From: Montifringilla adamsi
Taxonomy: Eukaryota; Chordata; Aves; Passeriformes; Passeridae
Direction: 5' to 3'
DNA: 64,000 nucleotides
Assembly: GCA_017590115.1 (NCBI GenBank)
Contig: JAGGNK010012559.1
Coordinates: 3,455,236-3,519,235, forward strand
In this document: one piece after another, positions 48,561 through 59,094 of the stretch
How the letters are laid out: each line of letters begins with the position of its first letter
How positions within the stretch are numbered: the stretch's first letter is position 1
The notes under the pieces: generated by a model
Seen by the model: the letters and a program-made list of their open reading frames with translations, nothing else
The model's database searches: none
What the model was told of the DNA's origin: nothing
Program-made: the position numbers and the translations under genes

Positions 48561-49289
48561 CTGCAGCCACAGCCCAAAGGCTGTGTCCCAACAGGAGCTG
48601 CAGGTTTGGGGCTGCACCAGGTGCTCTGGAGGAGGAAGAGGAGGAAGGCAGTAGCTGGCCAAGCTCATGGCTCCCAGATGGGCTTCTCCTGGGGTTGGCT
48701 CACCTGCTGCTGATTTTGGTGTTCCTGGAAATCCCACTCAGCCTGAAGCCTCAGCCCAGCTGCACATCAGCGAGCCTTGTCAGGGTTAATGATGCCAACA
48801 CTTGGCTGAACCGATTCCTGCTGCAATTCCCCCCAGACCAATTGTTTTCTTGCCACTGGAGCTGTATAATAATCACCTGGAAAGCCCAGGTAACCCCAGA
48901 ACCTCTCATTTCCCTGTTAGCAGCACACAGGTAACAGTGGCTGTGTCAGGCAGTGTTCTCTCCTCTTGGGCTGAGAAATAATGGGAAACTCCTCAGGAGG
49001 TGATCTGACCTGCAATAAGGAGCCCAGCAGCAGGCACACCTGGGGAGAATATTGATGGCTGGATCTCATTTCAGGGGCTGCATTCCCACACACGGGCACA
49101 GATAGCACAGATAACACAGAGCTGTGATCAATAGATGGACGGGGTTGGTTTTCAGGGCACCAGCAGAGGATTCATTCTGCAGCTGCAGACCCTGTTACCG
49201 TGCAAACATGCTGATTGCTTTGTTTATACAAGCAGCACAAAAAAACAGGCCCCATTCTCTGCTCTCTGGGACAGGTCCCAAGGGAATAG
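48561..49289. other. single-copy DNA, no gene recognised
   Basis: Nothing is recognised between the minisatellite and the next CR1. Confidence 0.5.
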
Positions 49290-49527
49290 CTGTGTTGGTG
49301 GGGGTTAGATTAAATATTAGGAAAGGCTCTTCCCCCAGAGGGTACTGGGCACTGCCCAGGCTCCCCAGGGAATGGGCACAGCCCCAAGGCTGCCAGAGCT
49401 CCAGGGGCATTTGATCAATGCTGTCAGGGACAGGGTGGGTGTCTGGGCAGGGCCAGGGGTTGAACTGCATGATCCTTGTGGGTCCCTTCCCACTCAGGAC
49501 ATTCCATCATCCTGTGTTATTCTATGA
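49290..49527 (+). mobile_element. CR1 LINE 3' end
   Basis: Landmarks are 'ttagattaaatattaggaaa', 'ggctcttcccccagagggta', 'ctccagggg(g)catttgatc', 'gtcagggacagggtgggtgt' and 'gatccttgtgggtcccttcc', ending in attctatga. The version differs from the 'concluded cactcagtgct' type at 46.1 kb, so at least two CR1 subfamilies are present. Confidence 0.92.
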
Positions 49528-50656
49528 AATTAAAGGGCTTGAATTCCTTCTGCTTTTCATCCTGCCTAACCCTAAACTGCTGAGGGCAGGCAGTCCAGAC
49601 AACAACCATGATTCATTCCTGGCACAGCCTATTTTTGACACAACAGCAGCAGCCAACAATTTGCAACTCCATAAACCGGATGCATGATTCTAATTTATGT
49701 GTGAGCTAATGGATCGTTGCTCCTGTAATAAACTGCTCGGAGTGGGCTGGATTTATCAGCAAGTGGATTGCCCTTTACACATTTTTATTTAATTTTGCTT
49801 TATTTCGTGAGGTGCCAAGTCAACAAATGATTAAATATGAGCAAATATTTTTCCACTGGAGTTTTATCAAGGTACCAAATCCTGTTAAGGGATGGAATGT
49901 AATTGATTCTGGAAGCAAAGCTTGTTTTCCATCAGGGTTCTCAATTAAAATAAAGAAATAAATAAAGGGGGTTTCCCTTCTGAGTAAAACAGGAGGTTAC
50001 AGAATGTGTTGTGCCTGGAAAATAAATAGTGAACTTGTTGAGAAAACGGAGGCTTTGGGTGGGATTTTGCACAGCCCTGTTCTCACAGTCAGTGCCCTCA
50101 GGGGACATTGGCTTCCCTTACCCATTTTGGGAAGCTGTCCCTGCCTGTTGCTGCCCAGCAGCCTTCCCCTGAGGGGCACAAATCAGAGCCCCTGCTCCCC
50201 AAAGAGTCACTGGCCTCTCTCTGCTCCCTTTTCCCCTCCAAGGGAAGGGAACTGAGCACGTCCCATCTCGCAGGGCCACAACCAGGGAAGGGCCACAACC
50301 AGGGAAGGGCCACTTCAGGAGCCCATCCCCTGCCCAGCTGCTCTTCCTGCCCGGCAGAAGGGCAGCAAATACAGGAGAAGGTTTTAGGCAGCTGGGGGAA
50401 GGGGCAGGGGATGTGCAGAGGGGGGACACGGAGCATTAAGGGGACTGCTGGACACGGAGCATTAAGGAGGCTGCTGGCAGTTCATTAAACACTCCCAGGA
50501 GCCGCAGCCAGGGGCTGTTTACGGCGGCCAGGGCAGAGGTTAAAGTGCTTCCCTTGGCAGATCCGTGTGATTTAGAGCTCCAGGTCCATCAGGTCGAACC
50601 ACAAACCGTGCTGGAGTTACTGTCAGTCACTATAAACACTGGAGTCACCAGGGCTT
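49528..50656. other. single-copy DNA, no gene recognised
   Basis: The part at 49680-49960 is AT-rich, complex and non-repetitive and could be conserved non-coding sequence. The part at 50090-50500 is GC-rich with overlapping open frames on both strands (up to 126 codons) and a short direct repeat, 'gggccacaaccagggaa', near 50274-50310. Confidence 0.5.
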
Positions 50657-50659
50657 GGG

Positions 50660-50783
50660 AAAACCTTGCTCTCCATCCTCCCTGCAAGGGAAAACCTCAC
50701 TCTCCATCCTCCCTGCAAAGGAAAACCTCGCTCTCCATCCTCCCTCCAAGGGAAAACCTCGCTCTCCAGCATTCCCAAAGCAC
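50660..50783. repeat. 31-bp minisatellite, four units
   Basis: The motif aaaacct starts at 50660, 50691, 50722 and 50753, exactly 31 bp apart. The unit is about 'aaaacctcgctctccatcct' plus 'ccctgcaaggg'. The period equals that of the array near 48.4 kb, but the sequence is unrelated. Confidence 0.92.
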
Positions 50784-50970
50784 AGGGGGCAGCATCCCTT
50801 CACCCAGGGGAAAAAACCTCAAACCTCCCTGCAGAAGGGGTGAGAAAACCTCAAACCCTCCCTGCAGCATTCCCAAAGCACCGGTGGCAGCATCCCTTCA
50901 CCCAGGGAAAAAACCTTAAACCTCCCTGCAGAAGGGGTGAGAAAACCTCAAACCTCCCTGCAGAAGGTGA
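50768..50970. repeat. 98-bp tandem duplication
   Basis: The segment starting 'agcattcccaaagca' at 50768 recurs at 50866. Each copy includes 'gcagcatcccttcacccagg' and 'cctccctgcagaaggggtga'. A shorter repeat, gagaaaacctcaaac, lies within. It is continuous with the 31-bp array. Confidence 0.9.
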
Positions 50971-51004
50971 CAGTGTCCCAAACCTTGGAGGAGCAGAGGA
51001 GCTG

Positions 51005-51400
51005 GAGGATCCTGAGGGAGCTGGGAGTGCTCAGCCTGGAGAAAAGGAGACTCAGAGGCGACCTTATCACTCTACAACTTCCTGAAGGGTAGCTGTGCTC
51101 AGCTGGGGCTGGGCTCTTTCTCCAGGAACTGACAGAACCAGAGCACACAGCCTCCAGCTGCCCCAAGGGAAGTACAGGCTGGATATTAGGAATAAGTTTT
51201 TCACAGAAAGAGTGATAAAGTTCTGGAATGTTTTGCCCAGGAGGTGGTGCAGTCACCATCCCTGGGTGTGTTTAACAAAGCCTGGATGTGGCACTGGGTG
51301 CTAGGGTTGAGTTGAGGTGCTGGGGCTGGGTTGGACTCGATGGTCTTGAAGGTCTCTTCCACCCCAGGGATTCTGGGATTCTGGGATACTGGGATACTGG
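51005..51400 (+). mobile_element. CR1 LINE 3' end with expanded octamer tail
   Basis: Landmarks run from 'gagctgggagtgctcagcct' and 'gagaaaaggagactcagagg' through 'aggctggatattaggaataa', 'gtgataaagttctggaatg' and 'catccctgggtgtgtttaac' to 'gggttggactcgatggtctt'. It is the longest plus-strand CR1 fragment here. The tail is four 8-bp units at 51369-51400: gattctgg twice, then gatactgg twice. Confidence 0.94.
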
Positions 51401-51581
51401 CCCAGTGCCTCCTTTCCCAGCTGCTCCTGCCCTGCCTTGAGGGCAGCTCTGCTCCAGGGCGGTGCAGCTCAGCGAGGGAAGGGTTTGTGCTCGGGATTAC
51501 CGGAGTCACACTTGCTGCTTCTGTGCCTGAATTCTCCCTCTGGCTCGCCAATGCTGCCACCTATAGCGACTGTGCAGCAGC

Positions 51582-53391
51582 GAACAGCTCCGGGAGCTCC
51601 GGGAGCAGCACCTGGGCAGGAGCCTCTGGAGAGGATTCCAGGGAGCACAGAACACACCTGGGCACAGAGCCCACCTGTGCCCAGCCCGCCGTGCCAACCC
51701 CTGCAGACACACACAAACAAGGGAAATGTTTCCTTTTTCCTTTTTATCTTTCCTTCTTGTGTTCCCTCTTCCACGTCCTGGCCTGAGCCACTGACTTGTA
51801 CCCCCACTCCTGAGCCCCCCAAAAGCACTGACTCAGGACTGTCACAGAGCAGAATCTTCCTTTGCCTTTTGTTTACTCACAGAAATGAAAGGAAACACAA
51901 CAGGAGTAGCTCAGAAATAGCAACGGGTTAACTCACTCTGAGTCAGGACAGACCTTCAGAAGAGAAACACCTGAAATACCAGAGTCCTGTAGGGAGCCTT
52001 GGAATTCTGTCAGAGCTCAGAGGGGGTAAAGGACAGAACAGAAAAATTCATCCAAGGAAGGAGAGGGCAGCTCTGAAGGCAGCAGATTAAAAGAGAAGCA
52101 CAAGGAAGAGGAGCAGGTGTGGGTGAGGAGGGCTGAGGTACAAAAGGGCACCATCAGCTGCTTCCCTGAGGCTTGGATTGACTCAGGCATGGAGGGAAAG
52201 GCAGGTGGGGGCTGTTTGTGCTGCTGCCCCTTCCTCAGTGCCAGTCTGGGCTCTGCTCAGGCTGGGGATGAGCTGGTGCACTCCAGGAAGGCTGGCTGGG
52301 GAAAGGTGCAGGGCACGGGCAGCCCCCTCTGTGTCTGTGCTGCCAAGAAGAGAGACAAAGACACATCTCTGACAGCCTGGCCCTCTGGGCAGCCCCAGCT
52401 CTGCCACCCTGGCAGGGCCAGGCCAGGACTGCTGTGGATGCAGACAGAGCTGCTGGTCACTATCCAGATAAATGAAATCACAGAATCACAGAATGTTTTG
52501 GGTTGAAGCCCATCCAGTGCCACCCCTGCCATGGCAGGGACACCTCCCACTGTCCCAGGTGGTTCCAAGCCCTGTCCAGCCTGGCCTTGGGCACTGCCAG
52601 GGATCCAGGGGCAGCCACAGCTGCTCTGGGCACCCTGTGCCAGGGCCTCACCACCCTCACAGTGAAGAATTGTGTAAATTACTGTAAATATTCGAGAAAT
52701 GCTAATTCAGCCATCCCTGCACCAGCCTCCATTGCTGCTGCTCTGCCTTTGAAGCCAAACTCTGGATGTTTTCAGGTACATTTTCTGGTTGTACCTTTAC
52801 CACCAGACACAAGGTGTTCCTCTAGAATTTCCAGCACATGCAGAGCAGCCCATAAATATTGCATCTTTTTTTGTTTTAATGTGAAGCTGTCTTGCACACT
52901 GAGCTGTCTAATCCATGGAACATCTGCTCCGAGCAGGCAGCAATCTCTTAAATGCCACTGTGCACTTAAGGCAGCTCTGCAGGAACCCCTGGAAGAATTG
53001 AACTGATCTAAGGCACCTCCCACAGCTCGAGCTAATGATCACAATACAAACGACATTTGCATGCTATGATATTCCTTTTGTGCAGGAGGAAACCTGCACC
53101 CCAGCATCCATTCACCACTGGCAGCTTGTTTGCTCTCTGGCTGAACATTTTATCCCAGCCCAGGTGATGCTGCCACTGCCCCAGCAGGTGCCCTGGGCTC
53201 CTGCTGCACCTCAGGGTTCTCTTCTGGGTGTTGTGGCCCCTTCCATGCTTGGGGAGGACTGGGGGGGTTTGGGGACCCTGGAAAGGGGATGTGGAGCAAC
53301 ACCACGGCCCCAAGGAGGGGAGTGGGTGCTCTCTGCTGCCTGGTTTTGTGCTGTGGTGTGGCAGGGCTGCTTGCCATGGGATGCTTTTGGG
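51582..53391 (+). repeat. tandem duplication, unit 1 (1,810 bp)
   Basis: The segment is repeated immediately at 53392-55201 with an exact offset of 1,810 bp and no indels. By eye I count six substitutions between the units (for example at 51618, 51779, 51796, 51800, about 51822 and about 52575), so identity is about 99.7 per cent. The boundary is sharp: base 51581 is c while base 53391 is g, so there is no microhomology. The unit contains a minus-strand CR1 fragment. Any open frame in it is duplicated along with it and is not evidence of a gene. Confidence 0.95.
52476..52671 (-). mobile_element. CR1 LINE 3' end, minus strand (in unit 1)
   Basis: On the plus strand it begins 'aatcacagaatcacagaatg' and continues 'ttttgggttgaagcccatcc', 'ccctgccatggcagggacac', 'ccttgggcactgccagggat' and 'cctcaccaccctcacagtga', the reverse complement of a CR1 end. 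The octamer is doubled at the start. Confidence 0.9.
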
Positions 53392-55201
53392 GAACAGCTC
53401 CGGGAGCTCCGGGAGCAGCACCTGGGCGGGAGCCTCTGGAGAGGATTCCAGGGAGCACAGAACACACCTGGGCACAGAGCCCACCTGTGCCCAGCCCGCC
53501 GTGCCAACCCCTGCAGACACACACAAACAAGGGAAATGTTTCCTTTTTCCTTTTTATCTTTCCTTCTTGTGTTCCCTCTTCCACGTCCAGGCCTGAGCCA
53601 CTGACGTGTCCCCCCACTCCTGAGCCCCCCACAAGCACTGACTCAGGACTGTCACAGAGCAGAATCTTCCTTTGCCTTTTGTTTACTCACAGAAATGAAA
53701 GGAAACACAACAGGAGTAGCTCAGAAATAGCAACGGGTTAACTCACTCTGAGTCAGGACAGACCTTCAGAAGAGAAACACCTGAAATACCAGAGTCCTGT
53801 AGGGAGCCTTGGAATTCTGTCAGAGCTCAGAGGGGGTAAAGGACAGAACAGAAAAATTCATCCAAGGAAGGAGAGGGCAGCTCTGAAGGCAGCAGATTAA
53901 AAGAGAAGCACAAGGAAGAGGAGCAGGTGTGGGTGAGGAGGGCTGAGGTACAAAAGGGCACCATCAGCTGCTTCCCTGAGGCTTGGATTGACTCAGGCAT
54001 GGAGGGAAAGGCAGGTGGGGGCTGTTTGTGCTGCTGCCCCTTCCTCAGTGCCAGTCTGGGCTCTGCTCAGGCTGGGGATGAGCTGGTGCACTCCAGGAAG
54101 GCTGGCTGGGGAAAGGTGCAGGGCACGGGCAGCCCCCTCTGTGTCTGTGCTGCCAAGAAGAGAGACAAAGACACATCTCTGACAGCCTGGCCCTCTGGGC
54201 AGCCCCAGCTCTGCCACCCTGGCAGGGCCAGGCCAGGACTGCTGTGGATGCAGACAGAGCTGCTGGTCACTATCCAGATAAATGAAATCACAGAATCACA
54301 GAATGTTTTGGGTTGAAGCCCATCCAGTGCCACCCCTGCCATGGCAGGGACACCTCCCACTGTCCCAGGTGGTTCCAAGCCCTGTACAGCCTGGCCTTGG
54401 GCACTGCCAGGGATCCAGGGGCAGCCACAGCTGCTCTGGGCACCCTGTGCCAGGGCCTCACCACCCTCACAGTGAAGAATTGTGTAAATTACTGTAAATA
54501 TTCGAGAAATGCTAATTCAGCCATCCCTGCACCAGCCTCCATTGCTGCTGCTCTGCCTTTGAAGCCAAACTCTGGATGTTTTCAGGTACATTTTCTGGTT
54601 GTACCTTTACCACCAGACACAAGGTGTTCCTCTAGAATTTCCAGCACATGCAGAGCAGCCCATAAATATTGCATCTTTTTTTGTTTTAATGTGAAGCTGT
54701 CTTGCACACTGAGCTGTCTAATCCATGGAACATCTGCTCCGAGCAGGCAGCAATCTCTTAAATGCCACTGTGCACTTAAGGCAGCTCTGCAGGAACCCCT
54801 GGAAGAATTGAACTGATCTAAGGCACCTCCCACAGCTCGAGCTAATGATCACAATACAAACGACATTTGCATGCTATGATATTCCTTTTGTGCAGGAGGA
54901 AACCTGCACCCCAGCATCCATTCACCACTGGCAGCTTGTTTGCTCTCTGGCTGAACATTTTATCCCAGCCCAGGTGATGCTGCCACTGCCCCAGCAGGTG
55001 CCCTGGGCTCCTGCTGCACCTCAGGGTTCTCTTCTGGGTGTTGTGGCCCCTTCCATGCTTGGGGAGGACTGGGGGGGTTTGGGGACCCTGGAAAGGGGAT
55101 GTGGAGCAACACCACGGCCCCAAGGAGGGGAGTGGGTGCTCTCTGCTGCCTGGTTTTGTGCTGTGGTGTGGCAGGGCTGCTTGCCATGGGATGCTTTTGG
55201 G
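53392..55201 (+). repeat. tandem duplication, unit 2 (1,810 bp)
   Basis: This is the second unit of the duplication. It ends at 55201, after which 'ctgcccaaaatct' replaces the 'gaacagctcc' that starts a unit. The unit start lies beside two tandem copies of gctccggga, a possible breakage hot spot. At two of the variable sites (counterparts of 51779 and about 51822) the partial third copy at 55.9 kb agrees with unit 1, suggesting the unit 2 states are derived there. Confidence 0.95.
54286..54481 (-). mobile_element. CR1 LINE 3' end, minus strand (in unit 2)
   Basis: This is the duplicated copy of the fragment at 52476-52671. It differs at one base seen by eye (gtccagcc versus gtacagcc near 54385). 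It arose by segmental duplication, not by a separate insertion. Confidence 0.9.
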
Positions 55202-55820
55202 CTGCCCAAAATCTACCCTGACCCTTAAGGCAGCTGCTAATCCTGCCTGGCAGGGCTGAGAATCAGAATCTGGGAAAGGGAGAAGTTCCAGTGCTGCTCC
55301 AGAGCTTCCCACCACGACCCTCGGCAGCACCAGCAAATCCCTTCAGTTTGTGTCTTTCTGCCTGATATTTTTCCACTCTTAATTTGCTTTATTTTAATTG
55401 ATTGGGGTCTCCTGTGGCCTAGCAGCTTATTGGAAAAGAAGGCAGTAAGGTACAAAAAGAAAAACCAGCCCTAATATTTACTCCCTTGCCTCAGGGATTT
55501 GCACAGCTCCCCTGCCCCAGTCCTTAATGACACAAACCTATAATGGCTCAACTACAGCAGCCCAAGGGACTCAAAATCAATGGCATGATGTTGAAATTAC
55601 AGAAGATTTGTTGAAAAATGTTGTTTCCCATTGTTTGCTCACTGCAAATCCCGGCAGTCTCACCAGAGCCAGTTCATGCACTGAAAGCTCCCAGCTGGCA
55701 GCAGTTTAACAGCGGCATCAATGCTGTAAAATGCACTTTTAGGTAGGGTCTGCCAGCAGGATGAGCCATGGGGAGGGGCAGAAAGATAGGAACTGGGGGT
55801 CTTGCTTAGAACCAGGCTTA
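55202..55820. other. single-copy DNA between duplicated blocks
   Basis: No repeat or gene is recognised. An A/T-rich part lies at 55360-55480. This stretch separates unit 2 from the partial third copy. Confidence 0.55.
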
Positions 55821-56075
55821 GGGAAATGTTTCCTTTTTCTAAGTGGCTGCTTTGTGTTCCCTTTTCCATGTCCTGGCCCCCAGCAGCCTGGCAGGGGCCC
55901 CCCACTCCTGAGCCCCCCAAAAGCACTGACTCAGGACTGCCACAGAGCAGAATCTTCCTTTGCCTTTTGTTTACTCACAGAAATGAAAGGAAACACAACA
56001 GGAGTAGCTCAGAAATAGCAACGGGTTAACTCACTCTGAGTCAGGACAGACCTTCAGAAGAGAAATACCTGAAAT
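55821..56075 (+). repeat. partial third copy of the duplicated unit, mosaic
   Basis: It corresponds to 51721-51977 of unit 1. The right block, 55901-56075, matches 51803-51977 with only two differences in 175 bp and no indel. The left block, 55821-55900, is clearly more diverged, keeping 'gggaaatgtttccttttt' and 'tgtgttccct' but differing elsewhere. The match ends abruptly after gaaat. Confidence 0.9.
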
Positions 56076-58396
56076 CCCTCTCCCCTGCCTGCCCTCACCA
56101 GCTCCACAAAGCAGCCAACAAGACAGATTTTAATGGGACTTACATTCAGGAAGACAAAAAGAGGGGAAAATGGAGAAACTGAATTAAAAATGCTTCCAGA
56201 GCTGAGGCGCCAGACAAGATAAATAGGGATCATCATTCCTCCACTCGGGGAGGTGCTGCCACAGTGCTGCTCACCTGGGCAAGGCAGAGGTAAAATTAAT
56301 GCCACCACAGGCACATTAATGCCACTCACCCCGGCCCATTTGTCTCCTGCTGCTGGGTTCCAGGCCAGCCCCGACACCTTGGCTTGCTGGCAGCCAAGCC
56401 AGGCAGGAGTTTGGTTTTTCACTCCTCAGCCTGCTGCTGAATGCACAGGGTGAATGCTGGGGGGGCATGGTGAGGTCTGACCACCACCAGCTGCCCCCAG
56501 ATGTGAGGCTGGGGCTGGGGAAGCCCTGACCCAGAGCCCAAAGGCAGCACGGGAGGGGAGAGAGCAGCAGAGTGGTGGCAGTGGGATGTACAGCCACCCA
56601 GGAAGGACATGGGGACCTGGGGGACGTGTCCAGCCAGGCAGTGGAGGTGGGGACAGAAATTGGCTGCTCTGTGTTGGCCCACGAGTGGTGCTGGAGAGGA
56701 GCTGAGCTCCCCGTGGCTGTGTCTTGGGAACAAGCCCCCATCTCTCCCTTCCAGTGCCAGAGCTCCGGGCTGTCCCCACTGTCAGAACTCACCAAAGGCC
56801 AAAGGGACTCTCTTCTGTCCCCTTGTCCTTCTGCAGAGTCCTCCAGGTGACATTTCAGGAGAACTGGAAGCTGTGAAATTTAAGCATCGGGAGCTCAATC
56901 CATTAGTGTCCTGACAAGCCTTTCAGAGATTTACAACGGGTTTTACCACCTGCTGAAGGTGCAGCAATGAATTTCCGTCTCTAACTCATTCTTGGGCCAA
57001 GATTTACAGCTGCCATCAGCCCCGTGCTGTCACTGTCGCCTCCGACCAGGTGGGGAAAGGTCACTTTTTAGAGACACAAATGATGAGGCTGTGACCAAGC
57101 CACCTGCCAGGCTCCACCTGCACTGAGCCTGTCCCCAAAGCAGTGACCAAGGGCTTCAGCAGGGGGAGAATTAACTTCCCTGTAACCCCTGAGAGCCCCT
57201 CAGGAACTCAGGGGACTTGTGTCACTGCTCACCTCTTCCAGGGACTTCCTAAATCCATAGAGTTTGAAGCCAAGAGGAAAGGGGATGTGAAGGAGACAGG
57301 GTTCTGCTTGCTTCCAGTATTTATTGCCAATGAAACCTCCTGCAATTTGGGATCCAAAATCCCTGCCAGCTTCACACACTCCACAATATTTTCCCAAATA
57401 TTGCAATCCCAGCATGGCAGCCCTTGTCTTTGGAAACTCTTCTGTGCCTGAGGGCTCTCCCTGCTCACACATTTCCCTGCTGTTTAGTGTAAATCCCATC
57501 TCTTAATTTCACTCCCTTCCTCTTTCAGATAAATCTCTCCCCATCCTTATGCCCAGGATCTGCCAGGAGGAATTTTATCCTCACTTTACACACTGCTCTT
57601 TTTTTTTGGGTGCTACAACAGAACATGCTTACTGAAAAATAAACCTTTTCATAACTCACAAGAACAGCAATAGAACACAAGTAGGAGCTTATAAAGGGAG
57701 AGAAATAAAAGATTAATCTCCTCCTATTTTACAGTGCAGCATTTAATACATGGCAGTGGCTGTTCCTGTTGCCTCTGGAGTTTATCAGCAGCTGTAAAGA
57801 GCTCAGCATGTACACAACACACAGACCTGCCCTGTACAGGGAGATAGAGCAGTTGGTAAACTCAGGGGCCAGTGAAATTATCTCTAAATAAACCTAAAAT
57901 CACAGCCCTTGGGAAGAGAAGGAGAGAGACAAGACAGGCACAGACAGTTTTTCCTCCATTTGCACCGAGCGGAGTTGCCACGTGTGAATGACAGCAGGAG
58001 AAATTTCAGCATAAAAATAAAATTTAAAAGCCCAAATTAGTGGCCTCTGGGAGCTCCCCCTCAGAAAACCCAGGCTGGGATGTCCCAGGCTGCTGCACAC
58101 GTCTGAGGCTCATTTCCAAGGGGAACCAGGAGCCGCACAGCTGGATGTTAAATGGATATATTCATCTCTGCGGGTGGGCAGCCATTAGCGTGTAGCCTTT
58201 GTGTTACAGCAATTCCCAGGTGCGGGAAACCCGAGGGATGCGGGAGAGGAGGCAGCCGGGAGGGTCCTGTCCTCTGCCAGGATCCCCCAGCTGCAGGATC
58301 AGAGAGAGGAATCCTGCAGGAGCCTGGGAGCCCCTGCACTCTCCAGGTGTGCTCACAGGAACGGGGACTCCGGCTCTGGGGCGCGCCCCAGGTAAC
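56076..58396. other. single-copy DNA, no gene recognised
   Basis: GC-rich at 56200-56850, with overlapping open frames on both strands (up to 159 codons, 56316-56795, minus), and AT-richer at 57600-58020. No repeat or gene is recognised. A CpG-containing patch at 58200-58390 is short and not a full CpG island. Confidence 0.5.
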
Positions 58397-58910
58397 TGTC
58401 AGGAACATTAATCCACTAACACCTGAGGTTTGTGTCCAAAAAGAGACAGAGGAGTCCTGGAACTTCATTCCAATAAAGTTGGAGAGGCCATGGGGCATTT
58501 CCCATGCGGTCTCTCAAAATTTGGAGGACACGGCCTCCTTTTTGTTCCAATTTCCCAGCTGCATTTCGCTCTCTCTTTCCGCACTGGCTGAGGTACTTGA
58601 GAGGTACAAACTTCCCAAAACACCTATTACAGACCCCCTTCCAATGTATAACCCCCTTTTACTTTTCCATGTGTCAATCAGTGGAATTCCTATGGAATCT
58701 ATGGTTCTTCCCATTGTTTCTTTCATCTCTCAGCATCCAATTTTATTTATAAGCAGACCTACAGTTTGTTTGTAAAGACAAATCCCTCTCATTCCATTTA
58801 TCAATCAGTGGAATCCTTCCCATTGTTTCTTTTATCTTTCAGCACTAGTTTTATCTACCAGAAACCCATGGTTTGTTTGCAAAGACAAATCCCTCTTTCC
58901 TTTCATCGTG
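58397..58910. mobile_element. ERV/LTR-like repeat with internal tandem repeat
   Basis: It starts TGTCAGGAACATT and contains 'aaagttggagaggccatggg', 'ctgaggtacttgagaggtac' and 'acagacccccttccaatgta', which I associate with passerine ERV sequence. It includes two tandem units at 58674-58800 and 58801-58905, which share 'tcaatcagtggaat', 'ttcccattgtttctt' and 'aaagacaaatccctct'. Strand and exact ends are uncertain. Confidence 0.5.
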
Positions 58911-59094
58911 AGCCACCTCACAAGGAGGTGGCAGCCCCTGCCTGTCCCATGCCCCCCATGCCGTGGCTTTGCTCTTTGACAGATTTCTCTGTATTTTCAA
59001 TTCTTATCTTAAAAACCCTTCTTGAAACCACACACCCCTGGTGCAGGTGCAGTGTCCCTGCAGCAGTGACACAGAGCTGTGACAGCTCCTGGAC

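Noticed and set aside
48122..48934. Frames of 136-188 codons on the plus strand and 151 on the minus strand
   Set aside because: They are created by the 31-bp minisatellite. Several start on GTG, and both strands are open over the same bases.
48303..50970. CRISPR-like regular repeats
   Set aside because: Repeats are contiguous without unique spacers, and the DNA is vertebrate. They are minisatellites.
52503..54816. Duplicated 167-codon frame (52503-53006 and 54313-54816)
   Set aside because: Its first third is antisense CR1 sequence. It is seen twice only because the DNA is duplicated, so repetition is not evidence of coding.
58200..58395. CpG island and promoter
   Set aside because: A short GC-rich patch with a handful of CpGs is too small, and no transcript start or exon is recognisable beside it.
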